A stretch of 18,272 nt of DNA from Myxococcales bacterium (GTDB taxonomy: Bacteria; Myxococcota_A; Bradymonadia; REDH01), in NCBI GenBank assembly GCA_020633625.1, contig JACKDJ010000051.1, positions 1-18,272 on the forward strand, written 5' to 3'. The notes beneath the pieces were generated by a model. The model had not been told where the DNA came from and searched no databases. It worked only from the letters and a program-made list of their open reading frames with translations. Position 1 is the first letter of the stretch. Each line of letters begins with the position of its first letter. The position numbers were made by a program, and so were the translations under genes. Below are positions 1 to 7,075 of this stretch, in pieces.

Positions 1-180
1 CGAGACGCATTCCCAGATCCAGCCACGCAGTTCAGAGCTGACCGAGAAGGGCACCCGAGGTCGTGAACGTCGCGACAAGGGTCATGCTCCCAACGCCGTT
101 CGCGCGTCAGACCGTGGTGACGCAGCAGATGCTGGGAGCGCGTTCGTGAGGCAGGGAGTGGGCTACTCCTCAGCGTCACG
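1..180. other. No gene recognised at left edge
   Basis: This stretch lies downstream of the AbiEii-like toxin gene, which ends at 181. One plus-strand frame stays open across it, but its translation has no recognisable domain and no start or ribosome binding site. A 7-bp inverted repeat (CTCCCA-type, around positions 86-93 and 136-143) has a spacer of roughly 40 nt and no T-tract, so I do not call it a terminator. I see nothing else supportable here. Confidence 0.4.
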
Positions 181-1020
181 CTACGTCTCGTCGAGCGCGC
201 GCAGCAGCAAGGCCACGAACCCGACCACGTCGGCCTGTAAGACCTCGTCCGAGGCACCCGAAAGGAACTCGGCCACGCGGCGCGGGCCCACGCCGTTGTG
301 AGCCAGGAAGTCGCGCCGCAGAATGCCCACCGCCTCGGCGGCGGCTTCGTCTTCGAGGAGGGGGCTCAGGCTGGCAGCGATATCCTCGACGCCGGCCCCG
401 AAGTTCCGGACGACGTAGAACAGGTCGTAGGCGTCCTTGTTCTCGCCGCGCAGGTCAAAGGCAAGGGCCTTCAGCACGACGAAGGCGCCCGCGCCGCAGA
501 CCCACACGTCGCGCGTGGCCTCCTCGCCGACGATGGTGGGGCCCGACAAGGTGACGCGAACTCGGTCCAGGAACGCCAGGTGCAGACCGGGCGCGATGAT
601 CGCGGCGAAGTCGGCCTCGATGTCGCGCAGGCGTCCGCCCCGATCGCCAGGCCGCGTCGGTTGGATGAGGAAGTCCACCGTCACCTTCGCCGTGCCGGTG
701 ATCTTCCACCGCTGGCGCGTTGCGTTGCCGTCCTCGTTTTCGTCCTGGCTGAAGCCCGCGCGCCGCAGCCGCTCGGTGAGGGTCTGGTATCGCCCCTCGT
801 CGAGAAGTGCCACGGTCAGGCCTACGTCCAGGTCCATGGTGCCCACGTGGGCTTCGACCGGGCCGTCCTGTGCGACCAGCAGCGATGGCGCGAGCCCGCC
901 CACGACGACGAGGTCGTCCATAAGGTCGCCGAGCTTGGTGGCCACGTAGAGGCAGGTCGCGCGCACGAGCCCGACGTGATCGTTCGTGTACCCGGCCGCG
1001 GTGGTCGGCTTGTCAGCCAT
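181..1020 (-). CDS. AbiEii-like nucleotidyltransferase toxin (type IV TA)
   Basis: Predicted 279-aa toxin of an AbiE-like type IV toxin-antitoxin pair. The nucleotidyltransferase signature is visible: a Gly-Gly pair (residues 41-42, VVVGGLAPS), then GTMDLDV with the two metal-binding aspartates D63 and D65, and a likely third acidic residue, D116, in VTVDFLI. The segment KALAFDLRGENKDAYDLFY (K184 to about residue 202) matches the conserved Lys and KDAYDLyy block of AbiEii/DUF1814 proteins. Family knowledge: such toxins transfer nucleotides to target RNA and inhibit growth; the target here is unknown. The ATG at 1020 is chosen because a GGAGG lies 4 nt upstream; an adjacent in-frame GTG at 1023 is too close to that site. 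The start overlaps the upstream antitoxin stop by 8 nt, implying translational coupling. All key motifs are present, so it looks intact. A non-toxic nucleotidyltransferase remains possible. Confidence 0.75.
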   Translation of the reverse strand: MADKPTTAAGYTNDHVGLVRATCLYVATKLGDLMDDLVVVGGLAPSLLVAQDGPVEAHVGTMDLDVGLTVALLDEGRYQTLTERLRRAGFSQDENEDGNATRQRWKITGTAKVTVDFLIQPTRPGDRGGRLRDIEADFAAIIAPGLHLAFLDRVRVTLSGPTIVGEEATRDVWVCGAGAFVVLKALAFDLRGENKDAYDLFYVVRNFGAGVEDIAASLSPLLEDEAAAEAVGILRRDFLAHNGVGPRRVAEFLSGASDEVLQADVVGFVALLLRALDET

Positions 1021-2068
1021 CACTCCTCCAGCGCAACAGCTCAGCGCGCAGGTGCTCGGCGGCCTCCTTGGCTCGCTCAGGGTGCGCCAGGAGGTCGAGG
1101 TAGACCTGTAGCGGGTGGACGCAGCGGATTGCTTGGTGCTCGGCGGCCCCGTGGAACACGCCCGCGTCGTTCGGAACCACGAGCCAGACGTTCGCCCCAG
1201 TGGCTTCCTCGCGGAAGCCTAGCTCCCGCAGCAGGTCGTCGGTGGGATGCTCCGCGAGGTACACCGTGGCCAGCCGGAACCCAGTGAACCGGGTCATCAG
1301 CCAGGCCGCAGACAGGCCGGTGGCCGCGTAGTCGATGCCGGCCTGTCCGAACGCCTCGCACAGCGGTCGCGCGAGCGCCTCTCCCGAACGGGCTGCGACG
1401 TGCCCGCGGCGGATGTCGTGCTTCGAAAAGTCGTAGTCCTCGCGCCACGCGTCCAGCAGAAGGTCGGGGTCCCGCGCCCGAATGCCGCCACCCGCCACAC
1501 GTTCGATCAGGTCGTCTTCCTCCAGCCGGGACACGATGCGACTCGTTAAACCCTCGTCCACCCCGGTCGCTCGCGCGACGTCGCGCTGGCTGAACGCTGC
1601 GCCAGGGTGCATGAGCAGCCACCGCGCGATGCGCGCGCTCTTGGGCGCGAATGGGCTCGATGGCCGGCCCCGACGCTTGAAACGGTTGGGCTGGCCCTCG
1701 ACGCGGATGCGAAGACCGGGCGCCATGATGAGCGCGTTGCCGCTCAGGTCGAGCCACGCCGCGCCCGCGGCTGCGCAGCGCTCTCGGCCGACATCACCCA
1801 TGAAGGGCACGGCAACCAGCGGCATCACCTGCTCGCCCGCGTCCCCAGCACGCTCGACGGCCAGCGCCGCCGCGGAGTCCACCGTCGCCGCTACACCTGA
1901 GGTGCGCCAATGGACCGCGAACTCGAAGCCCGCCACCGCGATCCTCGCCGCTCCGTCCGCGCCCGCTGACGAGCTCCGGACGTCGACGGCGTCGGGATCA
2001 ACGTCCAGCAACTCGGCCAGCCGATCCGATACGAGCCGCAGTGCGTGCTTGCCGGTCGGGGTCTTCAT
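1013..2068 (-). CDS. AbiEi-like antitoxin / winged-helix regulator
   Basis: A 351-aa protein, the probable antitoxin and autorepressor of the AbiE-like pair. Residues about 1-135 form an N-terminal domain containing VPFMGDVGRE and WLDLSGNA, followed by a basic KRRGRPSS stretch (131-138). Residues 144-195 are a MarR-like winged helix-turn-helix (FSQRDVARATGVDEGLTSRI, then a wing near DDLIERV). Residues 196-351 form a C-terminal domain ending in HPLQVYLDLLAHPERAKEAA, a signature I associate with AbiEi_2-type antitoxins. It is longer than the minimal AbiEi because of the N-terminal extension. It is the first gene of the operon, and the antitoxin-then-toxin order and 8-nt overlap with the toxin gene fit abiEi-abiEii. 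Its ATG sits about 7 nt from a -10-like element, so the mRNA should be leaderless, and nested inverted repeats overlap the promoter. The family call is by motif recall and gene order; a search with AbiEi profiles would settle it. Confidence 0.7.
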   Translation of the reverse strand: MKTPTGKHALRLVSDRLAELLDVDPDAVDVRSSSAGADGAARIAVAGFEFAVHWRTSGVAATVDSAAALAVERAGDAGEQVMPLVAVPFMGDVGRERCAAAGAAWLDLSGNALIMAPGLRIRVEGQPNRFKRRGRPSSPFAPKSARIARWLLMHPGAAFSQRDVARATGVDEGLTSRIVSRLEEDDLIERVAGGGIRARDPDLLLDAWREDYDFSKHDIRRGHVAARSGEALARPLCEAFGQAGIDYAATGLSAAWLMTRFTGFRLATVYLAEHPTDDLLRELGFREEATGANVWLVVPNDAGVFHGAAEHQAIRCVHPLQVYLDLLAHPERAKEAAEHLRAELLRWRSDG

Positions 2069-2124
2069 GCTTGACTAAATACTCATGGTTACGCATGAGG
2101 TCAATGTGCTTCTTTTAGTCAAGC
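2069..2124 (-). promoter_or_regulatory. Leaderless promoter with nested inverted-repeat operator
   Basis: Read on the minus strand, TTGACC (2104-2099), a 17-nt spacer and TATTTA (2081-2076) form a sigma70-like promoter. Only 7 nt separate the -10 from the antitoxin ATG at 2068, so transcription should begin at or next to the start codon. Two inverted repeats are superimposed. The outer one is a perfect 11-bp repeat, GCTTGACTAAA (2069-2079) and TTTAGTCAAGC (2114-2124). The inner one, CTCATG (2082-2087) and CATGAG (2094-2099), has a 6-nt gap and lies between the -35 and -10. AbiEi proteins are known to repress their own operon by binding inverted repeats at the promoter, so this is the likely operator. 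This is the most AT-rich patch nearby. Confidence 0.6.
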
Positions 2125-2253
2125 TTCGACCACGACTCGACCGGTACCGTGGTCGGCTACCGCTTCGAGACCTCCGACGGCCGCCAGTCTGGCGAGGCAC
2201 GCGCGCTGGACGAGCTGCCGCGCACCGACGACAGCGTCGTCGCGGAGCTCGGG
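2119..2253 (+). pseudogene. Possible PKD-domain gene remnant
   Basis: This frame translates to about 45 residues, including FDHDSTGTVVGYRFETSDG and, later, DDSVVAELG. It resembles one repeat of a PKD/Ig-like surface domain, in which an SFDPDG-VV-YRF-DG pattern is typical. There is no start codon at its left edge: a TAG stop lies at 2116-2118, directly before it. After about 2253 the translation loses all domain character. It is therefore best read as a broken fragment adjoining the operator of the toxin-antitoxin operon, perhaps left when the cassette inserted. The similarity is judged by eye and the fragment is short, so chance coding in GC-rich DNA cannot be excluded. Confidence 0.3.
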
Positions 2254-2386
2254 GCGAATTGCCCCCGGCGCCATCAATCTCGGTTGCCACCCCCGCAGGG
2301 CCGAGCTAACCCCCGGCTCTGCGTGAGAACCAGCGTCCGGCGCCGCCCCTTGGCGAGCCGCAGCGAGACTCCCGAGCGAGCACAGC
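2254..2386. other. Intergenic region before SNF2 gene
   Basis: This stretch lies between the possible PKD remnant and the SNF2 gene. A short GGGGC/GCCCC stem (2251-2255 and 2261-2265) flanks a GAATT loop at its left end. No convincing -35/-10 pair for the SNF2 gene was found. The only hint of a ribosome binding site is a weak purine run, GAGCGAG, just before 2387. Confidence 0.4.
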
Positions 2387-5300
2387 GTGGCGAACCCTTT
2401 CGAGCGCGTCAGCACTGAAGCCTACACGGCCATCGAGCAGGCGCTGACGGCTGTGCCGGGGGGCCTGCGCGCCTTCTCCCGCGGTGTCGACCTGCTGACA
2501 CGCGGAAAGCTGACGCCGCTCGAGTTCGTCGTTACGGGCACGCCGACGGCGTTCTGCACCCACCGTCTTGTCCCGGGCGCCGCGACGCTGGTGAGCGCGC
2601 AATGGACCGAGGCAGCGACGATCTCGGGGAGATGCGACTGCGGGGGCGGAGCTGTCTGCGAGCACGTCGCCGCGACGGCGCTCGCGTGGGGGAACTCGAT
2701 GTTGGCCGCGAGGCCGACGCGGACGGAGCGCGGCGACGCGCCGGAGAAGGCCGTCGCCGGGAAACGCGGGCTCAAGCGCGCAAACACTCCGTCGAAGGAG
2801 CCGGCGTCACCCCCGCCCCCGCCGTCGCCGCCGGCGCCGACGGACGGGCCGAGCGTCGACCTGTGGGTGTTCGAGAACGGTCTGACGGGGATCCAGGCGC
2901 TCACGCTCCGCGAGCTCGCCGTGCTTGCCGGCACGCAGCTGTCTCCGGGACTCGCCTATCTGGCGTATGAGCCGGCGTCGCAGGTCCTCTCGGGGAGATC
3001 GGGCTACACCGCGAAGGTCCTGGCGCCGGCCGTCGCGGCGCTTGTCGTCGAAGCCGGCCGCGGTGCGATGGCTCGGCGCGACGCGGCGATGGAGGCGATC
3101 CAGGCGCTGCCTCCCCCGGAGTCCTCCACCCTCGCGCCCTGGTACGAGCGCACGCTGGCGCTTTGGAGGACGCTGCACCGCGAGTACGGGCTCCGTCCTG
3201 CGCCGGAGCTGCGGCTCTTGCCTGCCCCCTCTGCGACTGCGTTCCGCGTCGCCTTCGACCCGACACCGCGATGCAACGGGCGCACCGCGACGGTCTACTT
3301 CCACGACGCCTCGTCGACGGTCTCCGTCTTATGCGATTGCGGTCGAGGGCGCTCTTGCGAGGCCGGATACCACGCCGTGACCCTCGCCGTGCGGCTCCTC
3401 GCGGACGCCCCCGCACCGATCACGGGGCCCGAGGTCGACAAGCTGATCGCGGCGCTGGCGCTGGAGCCTTGGGAGCGTGCCGTCGCGTCACTCGACGACG
3501 CGCTACATCAGGCGCCCGACGACCTCCCCGCGCTCGGATGGCGATTCGAGTCCGACTCCGGAGTGCTGCACGCCCTGGCGCTCCGAGAGAAGCAGCTGAA
3601 GCGCGGCACCCGGCTGTCGGTGCGGCTGGCAACGAGCGCTGAGCTTCACAAGATCGATGCCGGCGGAAGTCTGCCGCCGCAGCAGCGCGTGGCGCTCGAC
3701 CTCTACTTCCAAGCATTCGAGGCGCGCCAGCACAACTTCATGCGCACGAGGCTCTCGCCCGAAGAGAGTGGACGTGTGTTGCTCCAACTCGGCGGAGCCG
3801 CCAACGTCTTCGTCGACGCCGCTCAGACGCCGTCGCCCGTGGTTCGAGCAGACGCCCGCCTCGACCTCGCGTCCGAGTCCGACCAGCTGGCCGGGCTCCG
3901 TGTGATGCTCGGCAGAGTCGCGCTCGAGCCGTCACACTTCCTGCGGCAGGCGAGCCCCACGATGCACTTCGGCCCAACCAGCACTGTCGCCGCCGCTTTC
4001 GCGGACGACGTGCTCTACGTCGGGCGTGTGGATCGGCGGCTCGTGCGGATGGTCGAAGGGGGAACTGCGCGGGTCACGGGCGTCCCGCGAGAAGCGATCC
4101 CGGAGATCGGAGCGTCGCTCGCGCGCGCTGTAGACCTCCCGCTCGCGATTGACCCGGCTCTGAGCGACCGGATCGTGCCCGGAGCGTGCGAGCCGATCCT
4201 GGTGGCCTCGCGCCCCTCTGCCGTGGCGACGCCAGGCGACCTGCAGGGGATCGTGTTCTCGTGGGTGGTCTGCCCGGCTCCGGGCGCGGCGGTCCGTACT
4301 CCGGGGGAGCCGCCGGAGCAGTTCTTCTGGACCGTCGACGGTGAGCTGGCGCTCGTCGATCGCAGCCTCCGGTCCGAGCTCGACGCCTGCGCCGCGGCGG
4401 CGCTGCGCACCAATGCGCCACTTCAAGACGACGGGCCCGAGATGTTCTGGTCGTGCAGCGACGCCGATGAGGTGCTGGCGCAGCTCGGACGCGCGCGCGA
4501 CGCCGGCGTCGAGGTGCGATGGATCGGATCGCCCGTGACATCGAGGGCGGCGTCGTTCGACTCACTCAAGCTCCAGCTCTCGTCGGGGCGTGATTGGTTT
4601 GGCGCGAGCGGCGGCCTCGAGGTGGACGGCGCCGTCGTCCCGCTCGCCGAGCTGCTGGCAGCGATCCGCGAGCGACGTCGGAGCGTGAAGCTCGATGACA
4701 ACACGTGGGCCACGCTGCCAGACGAGTTCGCCAACGCGCTGAGAGCCCTAGCGCGTGTCACGACCGGCAAGGCGAAGGAGAAGCTGAGCCCGCTCCACGC
4801 GGCGCTCTTCGACTCCCTGGAGCAGTCCGGCGTCGAGGTCGAGGCGCCCACTCGGTGGCGAGAGCTCACGACCCGCGTTCGCGAGGCGGCGACCCTCACG
4901 GTGCGCGCGCCGAGAGGGCTCAAGGCCCAGCTTCGGCCGTACCAGCGCGAAGGCTACGAGTGGCTCGTTCGCACCGCTCACTGGTCGACCGGTGCGTGTC
5001 TCGCCGACGACATGGGGCTCGGCAAGACCGTGCAGGCGATCGCGTTGCTGCTCCAGCGCGCACGCGGCGGGCGTGCGCTCGTTGTTTGTCCAACGTCGGT
5101 CGCGTTCAACTGGGAGCGAGAGTGCGCGCGGTTTGCTCCCTCGCTCCGCGTCGCGACATACACCGGACGCGACGCCGAGCTTCCGAAGCTCGGCGCGAGC
5201 GACATCATGATCGTCAGCTACGACCTGCTCGCGCTGTACCCGACGCGCTTCGAGGGGGTCTGGAACACGGTGGTCATCGACGAGGCGCAGGCGCTGAAGA

Positions 5301-6298
5301 ACCACACGACGCGCCGCGCGCGCGCCGTGCACGGCCTCGAGGCCGACTTTGTCGTCGCGCTGACCGGGACCCCCGTCGAGAACCGCTCCACCGAGGCGTG
5401 GAGCTTGTTTCGCAGCATCGCTCCCGGCTACCTGGGCTCGTACGAAGACTTCCGCGAGCGCTTCGCGATCCCGATCGAGCGCGACGGCGACACACACGCG
5501 CGAACGGCCCTCGGCGCGCTGATGCGGCCGCTGATCCTGCGACGCCTCAAGCGCGACGTCGCGCGCGATCTGCCCGACCGCATCGAGTCGCGGCTCGACG
5601 TGACGCTCGGCGACTTCGAGCGCGACACGTACGACCGCCTGCGCAAGTCCTCGATCGACCTACTACAGAACCGCCCCCCGGGGATGTCGCCGCTCGAAGC
5701 CCGAATCCTCGCGCTCGCCGCGCTGACACGCCTCCGCCAGACCGCGTGCCACGCGCGGCTGGTCGACCCCGACGCCCCGGAGGTCTCTGCCAAGCAGCTC
5801 GCTGTCACCGAGCTCCTCGGCGAGCTGAAGGAGGAAGGGCGACGCGCGCTCGTGTTCAGCCAGTTTACGTCGCTGCTCGACCTCGTCGAGCCCGGACTCA
5901 CCGCGGCGGGGCTGCGGTGGCTGCGGCTCGACGGGTCCACGCCGGCGGCGAAGCGGCGGCAGCTCGTCGACGAGTTCCAGGCAGGCGACGTCGACGTGTT
6001 TCTGCTCTCGCTCAAGGCGGGCGGCGCCGGGCTCAACCTCACCGCCGCCGACACGGTGATCCACCTCGACCCCTGGTGGAACCCCGCGGTCGAGGATCAG
6101 GCGACGGACCGCGCCCACCGCATCGGGCAGACGCAGAAGGTGACTGTCGTTCGCGTCGTCGCGCTCGAGACCGTCGAGGAGGCCATCCTCGAGCTGCACT
6201 CGACGAAGCGCGAGCTCGTCGATGCGTTGCTCGACGGGACGGGCGAGGCGAGCGTCGTGTCTCTCGACGAGCTGATGCGACTGGTCGGCGCGTCGTAG
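2387..6298 (+). CDS. SWIM zinc-finger SNF2-family DNA helicase/ATPase
   Basis: A 1303-aa Swi2/Snf2 superfamily II ATPase. Near the N-terminus is a SWIM zinc finger with C83, C85, C91 and H93 (CDCGGGAVCEH). A second, looser copy is at C316, C318, C324 and H329. A Pro-rich linker follows the first finger (about 138-150). Residues about 300-850 form a large region I do not recognise in detail. The motor begins near 845 (LRPYQREGYEWL). It has motif I DDMGLGKT (874-881), motif II DEAQ (965-968), motif III LTGTPVEN, VFSQF near 1155, and motif VI ending DRAHRIGQ (H1244, R1245), all intact. These enzymes use ATP to translocate on duplex DNA and remodel protein-DNA complexes; SWIM fingers bind nucleic acid or protein. 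The exact substrate is unknown. The start is GTG with a weak purine-rich site upstream; no other start lies near. The neighbouring AbiE-like operon is divergent, so a shared defence role is only speculative. DISARM-type partners (methylase, DUF1998 gene) are absent. Confidence 0.9.
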   Translation: MANPFERVSTEAYTAIEQALTAVPGGLRAFSRGVDLLTRGKLTPLEFVVTGTPTAFCTHRLVPGAATLVSAQWTEAATISGRCDCGGGAVCEHVAATALAWGNSMLAARPTRTERGDAPEKAVAGKRGLKRANTPSKEPASPPPPPSPPAPTDGPSVDLWVFENGLTGIQALTLRELAVLAGTQLSPGLAYLAYEPASQVLSGRSGYTAKVLAPAVAALVVEAGRGAMARRDAAMEAIQALPPPESSTLAPWYERTLALWRTLHREYGLRPAPELRLLPAPSATAFRVAFDPTPRCNGRTATVYFHDASSTVSVLCDCGRGRSCEAGYHAVTLAVRLLADAPAPITGPEVDKLIAALALEPWERAVASLDDALHQAPDDLPALGWRFESDSGVLHALALREKQLKRGTRLSVRLATSAELHKIDAGGSLPPQQRVALDLYFQAFEARQHNFMRTRLSPEESGRVLLQLGGAANVFVDAAQTPSPVVRADARLDLASESDQLAGLRVMLGRVALEPSHFLRQASPTMHFGPTSTVAAAFADDVLYVGRVDRRLVRMVEGGTARVTGVPREAIPEIGASLARAVDLPLAIDPALSDRIVPGACEPILVASRPSAVATPGDLQGIVFSWVVCPAPGAAVRTPGEPPEQFFWTVDGELALVDRSLRSELDACAAAALRTNAPLQDDGPEMFWSCSDADEVLAQLGRARDAGVEVRWIGSPVTSRAASFDSLKLQLSSGRDWFGASGGLEVDGAVVPLAELLAAIRERRRSVKLDDNTWATLPDEFANALRALARVTTGKAKEKLSPLHAALFDSLEQSGVEVEAPTRWRELTTRVREAATLTVRAPRGLKAQLRPYQREGYEWLVRTAHWSTGACLADDMGLGKTVQAIALLLQRARGGRALVVCPTSVAFNWERECARFAPSLRVATYTGRDAELPKLGASDIMIVSYDLLALYPTRFEGVWNTVVIDEAQALKNHTTRRARAVHGLEADFVVALTGTPVENRSTEAWSLFRSIAPGYLGSYEDFRERFAIPIERDGDTHARTALGALMRPLILRRLKRDVARDLPDRIESRLDVTLGDFERDTYDRLRKSSIDLLQNRPPGMSPLEARILALAALTRLRQTACHARLVDPDAPEVSAKQLAVTELLGELKEEGRRALVFSQFTSLLDLVEPGLTAAGLRWLRLDGSTPAAKRRQLVDEFQAGDVDVFLLSLKAGGAGLNLTAADTVIHLDPWWNPAVEDQATDRAHRIGQTQKVTVVRVVALETVEEAILELHSTKRELVDALLDGTGEASVVSLDELMRLVGAS

Positions 6299-6350
6299 GT
6301 GACCGCGAGGGCTCGTACCCCGCCCAAGCCGCGGGAACGCGACGGGGACC

Positions 6351-6379
6351 TTGCGCACGGCAACACCGGGGCCGATAGA
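6351..6379 (+). promoter_or_regulatory. Weak putative promoter of GST gene
   Basis: TTGCGC (6351-6356), a 17-nt spacer and GATAGA (6374-6379) match the sigma70 consensus at only half of the positions each. The placement, 36 nt before the GST start and after the SNF2 stop, is sensible. A perfect palindrome, GTGGCGCCAC, follows at 6381-6390 and would lie around or just past the transcription start, where an operator could sit. Confidence 0.25.
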
Positions 6380-6404
6380 GGTGGCGCCACGCCACACTCA
6401 CCAC

Positions 6405-6409
6405 GAGGA
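6405..6409 (+). promoter_or_regulatory. Ribosome binding site fixing GST start
   Basis: GAGGA lies 6 nt before the ATG at 6416. It supports this start over the longer open frame beginning at 6299, whose extra 39 codons look non-coding and carry no GST similarity. Confidence 0.6.
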
Positions 6410-6415
6410 CGCGCC

Positions 6416-7021
6416 ATGACTCTCCCCAAGCTCTCGTACTTCGACTTCCCCGGCGGCCGCGGCGAAGACGCCCGCCTTGCCTACTTCATCGCGAACGTCC
6501 CGTTCACCGACGACCGCATCCCCGGGGCGACCTGGCCGGAGCGCAAGTGCGAGTTCGCGTTCGGCTGCCTGCCCGCGCTCGAGGTCCCCGGCAAGGGGAC
6601 GATCACGCAGTCCAACGCGATCCTCACGTACATCGGCCGCACCAACGGGCTGCACCCGTCCGACCCGTTCGCCGCCGCGCGGCACGAGGCGCTGATGGGC
6701 GCCGTCGAGGACTTCCGCGCGAAGCTCGACCCGACGATGTTTGCACCCGACGACGTGAAGAAGTCGGCGCGTGCGCCGATCGCCGAGACGTACGCGCCGC
6801 GCTGGGCGGCCGCCGTCGCGCCGGAGATCAAGGGGCCGTTCGTCGAGGGCGACACGCTGAACGTCGTGGACCTGAAGCTCGCGGTCTTCGTGCGCGGCTT
6901 CCTCGCGGGCCGGATCGACTACATCCCGGGCTCGATCTTCGAAGCGCAGCCAGCGCTCGTGCGCCTCTGCGAGGCCGTCGCGGCGCACCCGCGCGTCGCC
7001 GCCTGGTACGCGAAGGGCTGA
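6416..7021 (+). CDS. Glutathione S-transferase (sigma/alpha-mu-pi-like)
   Basis: A 201-aa cytosolic glutathione S-transferase, the usual length for the family. The N-terminal thioredoxin-like domain begins LPKLSYFDFPGGRGEDARL. Y8 is in the position of the catalytic tyrosine of the alpha/mu/pi/sigma classes, and the Gly-Arg-Gly-Glu turn is in the expected place. LPALEVPGKG supplies the cis-proline loop, and QSNAIL (Q65, S66) is the conserved glutathione-binding motif. An all-helical C-terminal domain follows, with VEGDTLNVVDLKL as the N-capping/hydrophobic-staple region. The enzyme would conjugate glutathione to electrophiles; the substrate cannot be inferred. The tyrosine-type active site is more typical of eukaryotic classes than of the common bacterial beta class. 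The gene is probably monocistronic: 117 nt separate it from the SNF2 stop, and a hairpin follows the stop codon. Confidence 0.88.
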   Translation: MTLPKLSYFDFPGGRGEDARLAYFIANVPFTDDRIPGATWPERKCEFAFGCLPALEVPGKGTITQSNAILTYIGRTNGLHPSDPFAAARHEALMGAVEDFRAKLDPTMFAPDDVKKSARAPIAETYAPRWAAAVAPEIKGPFVEGDTLNVVDLKLAVFVRGFLAGRIDYIPGSIFEAQPALVRLCEAVAAHPRVAAWYAKG

Positions 7022-7030
7022 GACGGAGCC

Positions 7031-7070
7031 GCGACCACCACCCCGCGCCGCGCGCGGGTGTGGTGGTCGC
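7031..7070. terminator. Bidirectional hairpin between convergent genes
   Basis: An 11-bp perfect stem (7031-7041 with 7060-7070, GCGACCACCAC/GTGGTGGTCGC) continues past one bulged T into a GC-rich inner stem (about 7042-7047 with 7053-7058). It sits in the gap between the GST stop at 7021 and the minus-strand lipoprotein stop at 7076, so it can serve both. There is no T-run on either side, so it may act with Rho or as an mRNA 3-prime stabilising hairpin rather than as a classical intrinsic terminator. Confidence 0.6.
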
Positions 7071-7075
7071 AGCGG

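Noticed and set aside
2149..2418. An 89-codon plus-strand gene before the SNF2 gene
   Set aside because: Only its first part has protein character (the possible PKD remnant). The rest is unstructured Arg/Pro-rich translation overlapping the SNF2 start.
2387..6298. DISARM or another helicase-based defence system
   Set aside because: No methyltransferase, DUF1998, phospholipase-D or similar partner gene lies next to the SNF2 gene in this window.
4705..6378. A 557-codon plus-strand frame inside the SNF2 gene
   Set aside because: It overlaps the conserved helicase motor in another frame and its translation is Arg/Ala-rich with no motifs.
6299..6415. Longer N-terminus for the glutathione S-transferase
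   Set aside because: The 39 extra residues are low-complexity and charged. The family fold begins at the ATG at 6416, which has a ribosome binding site.
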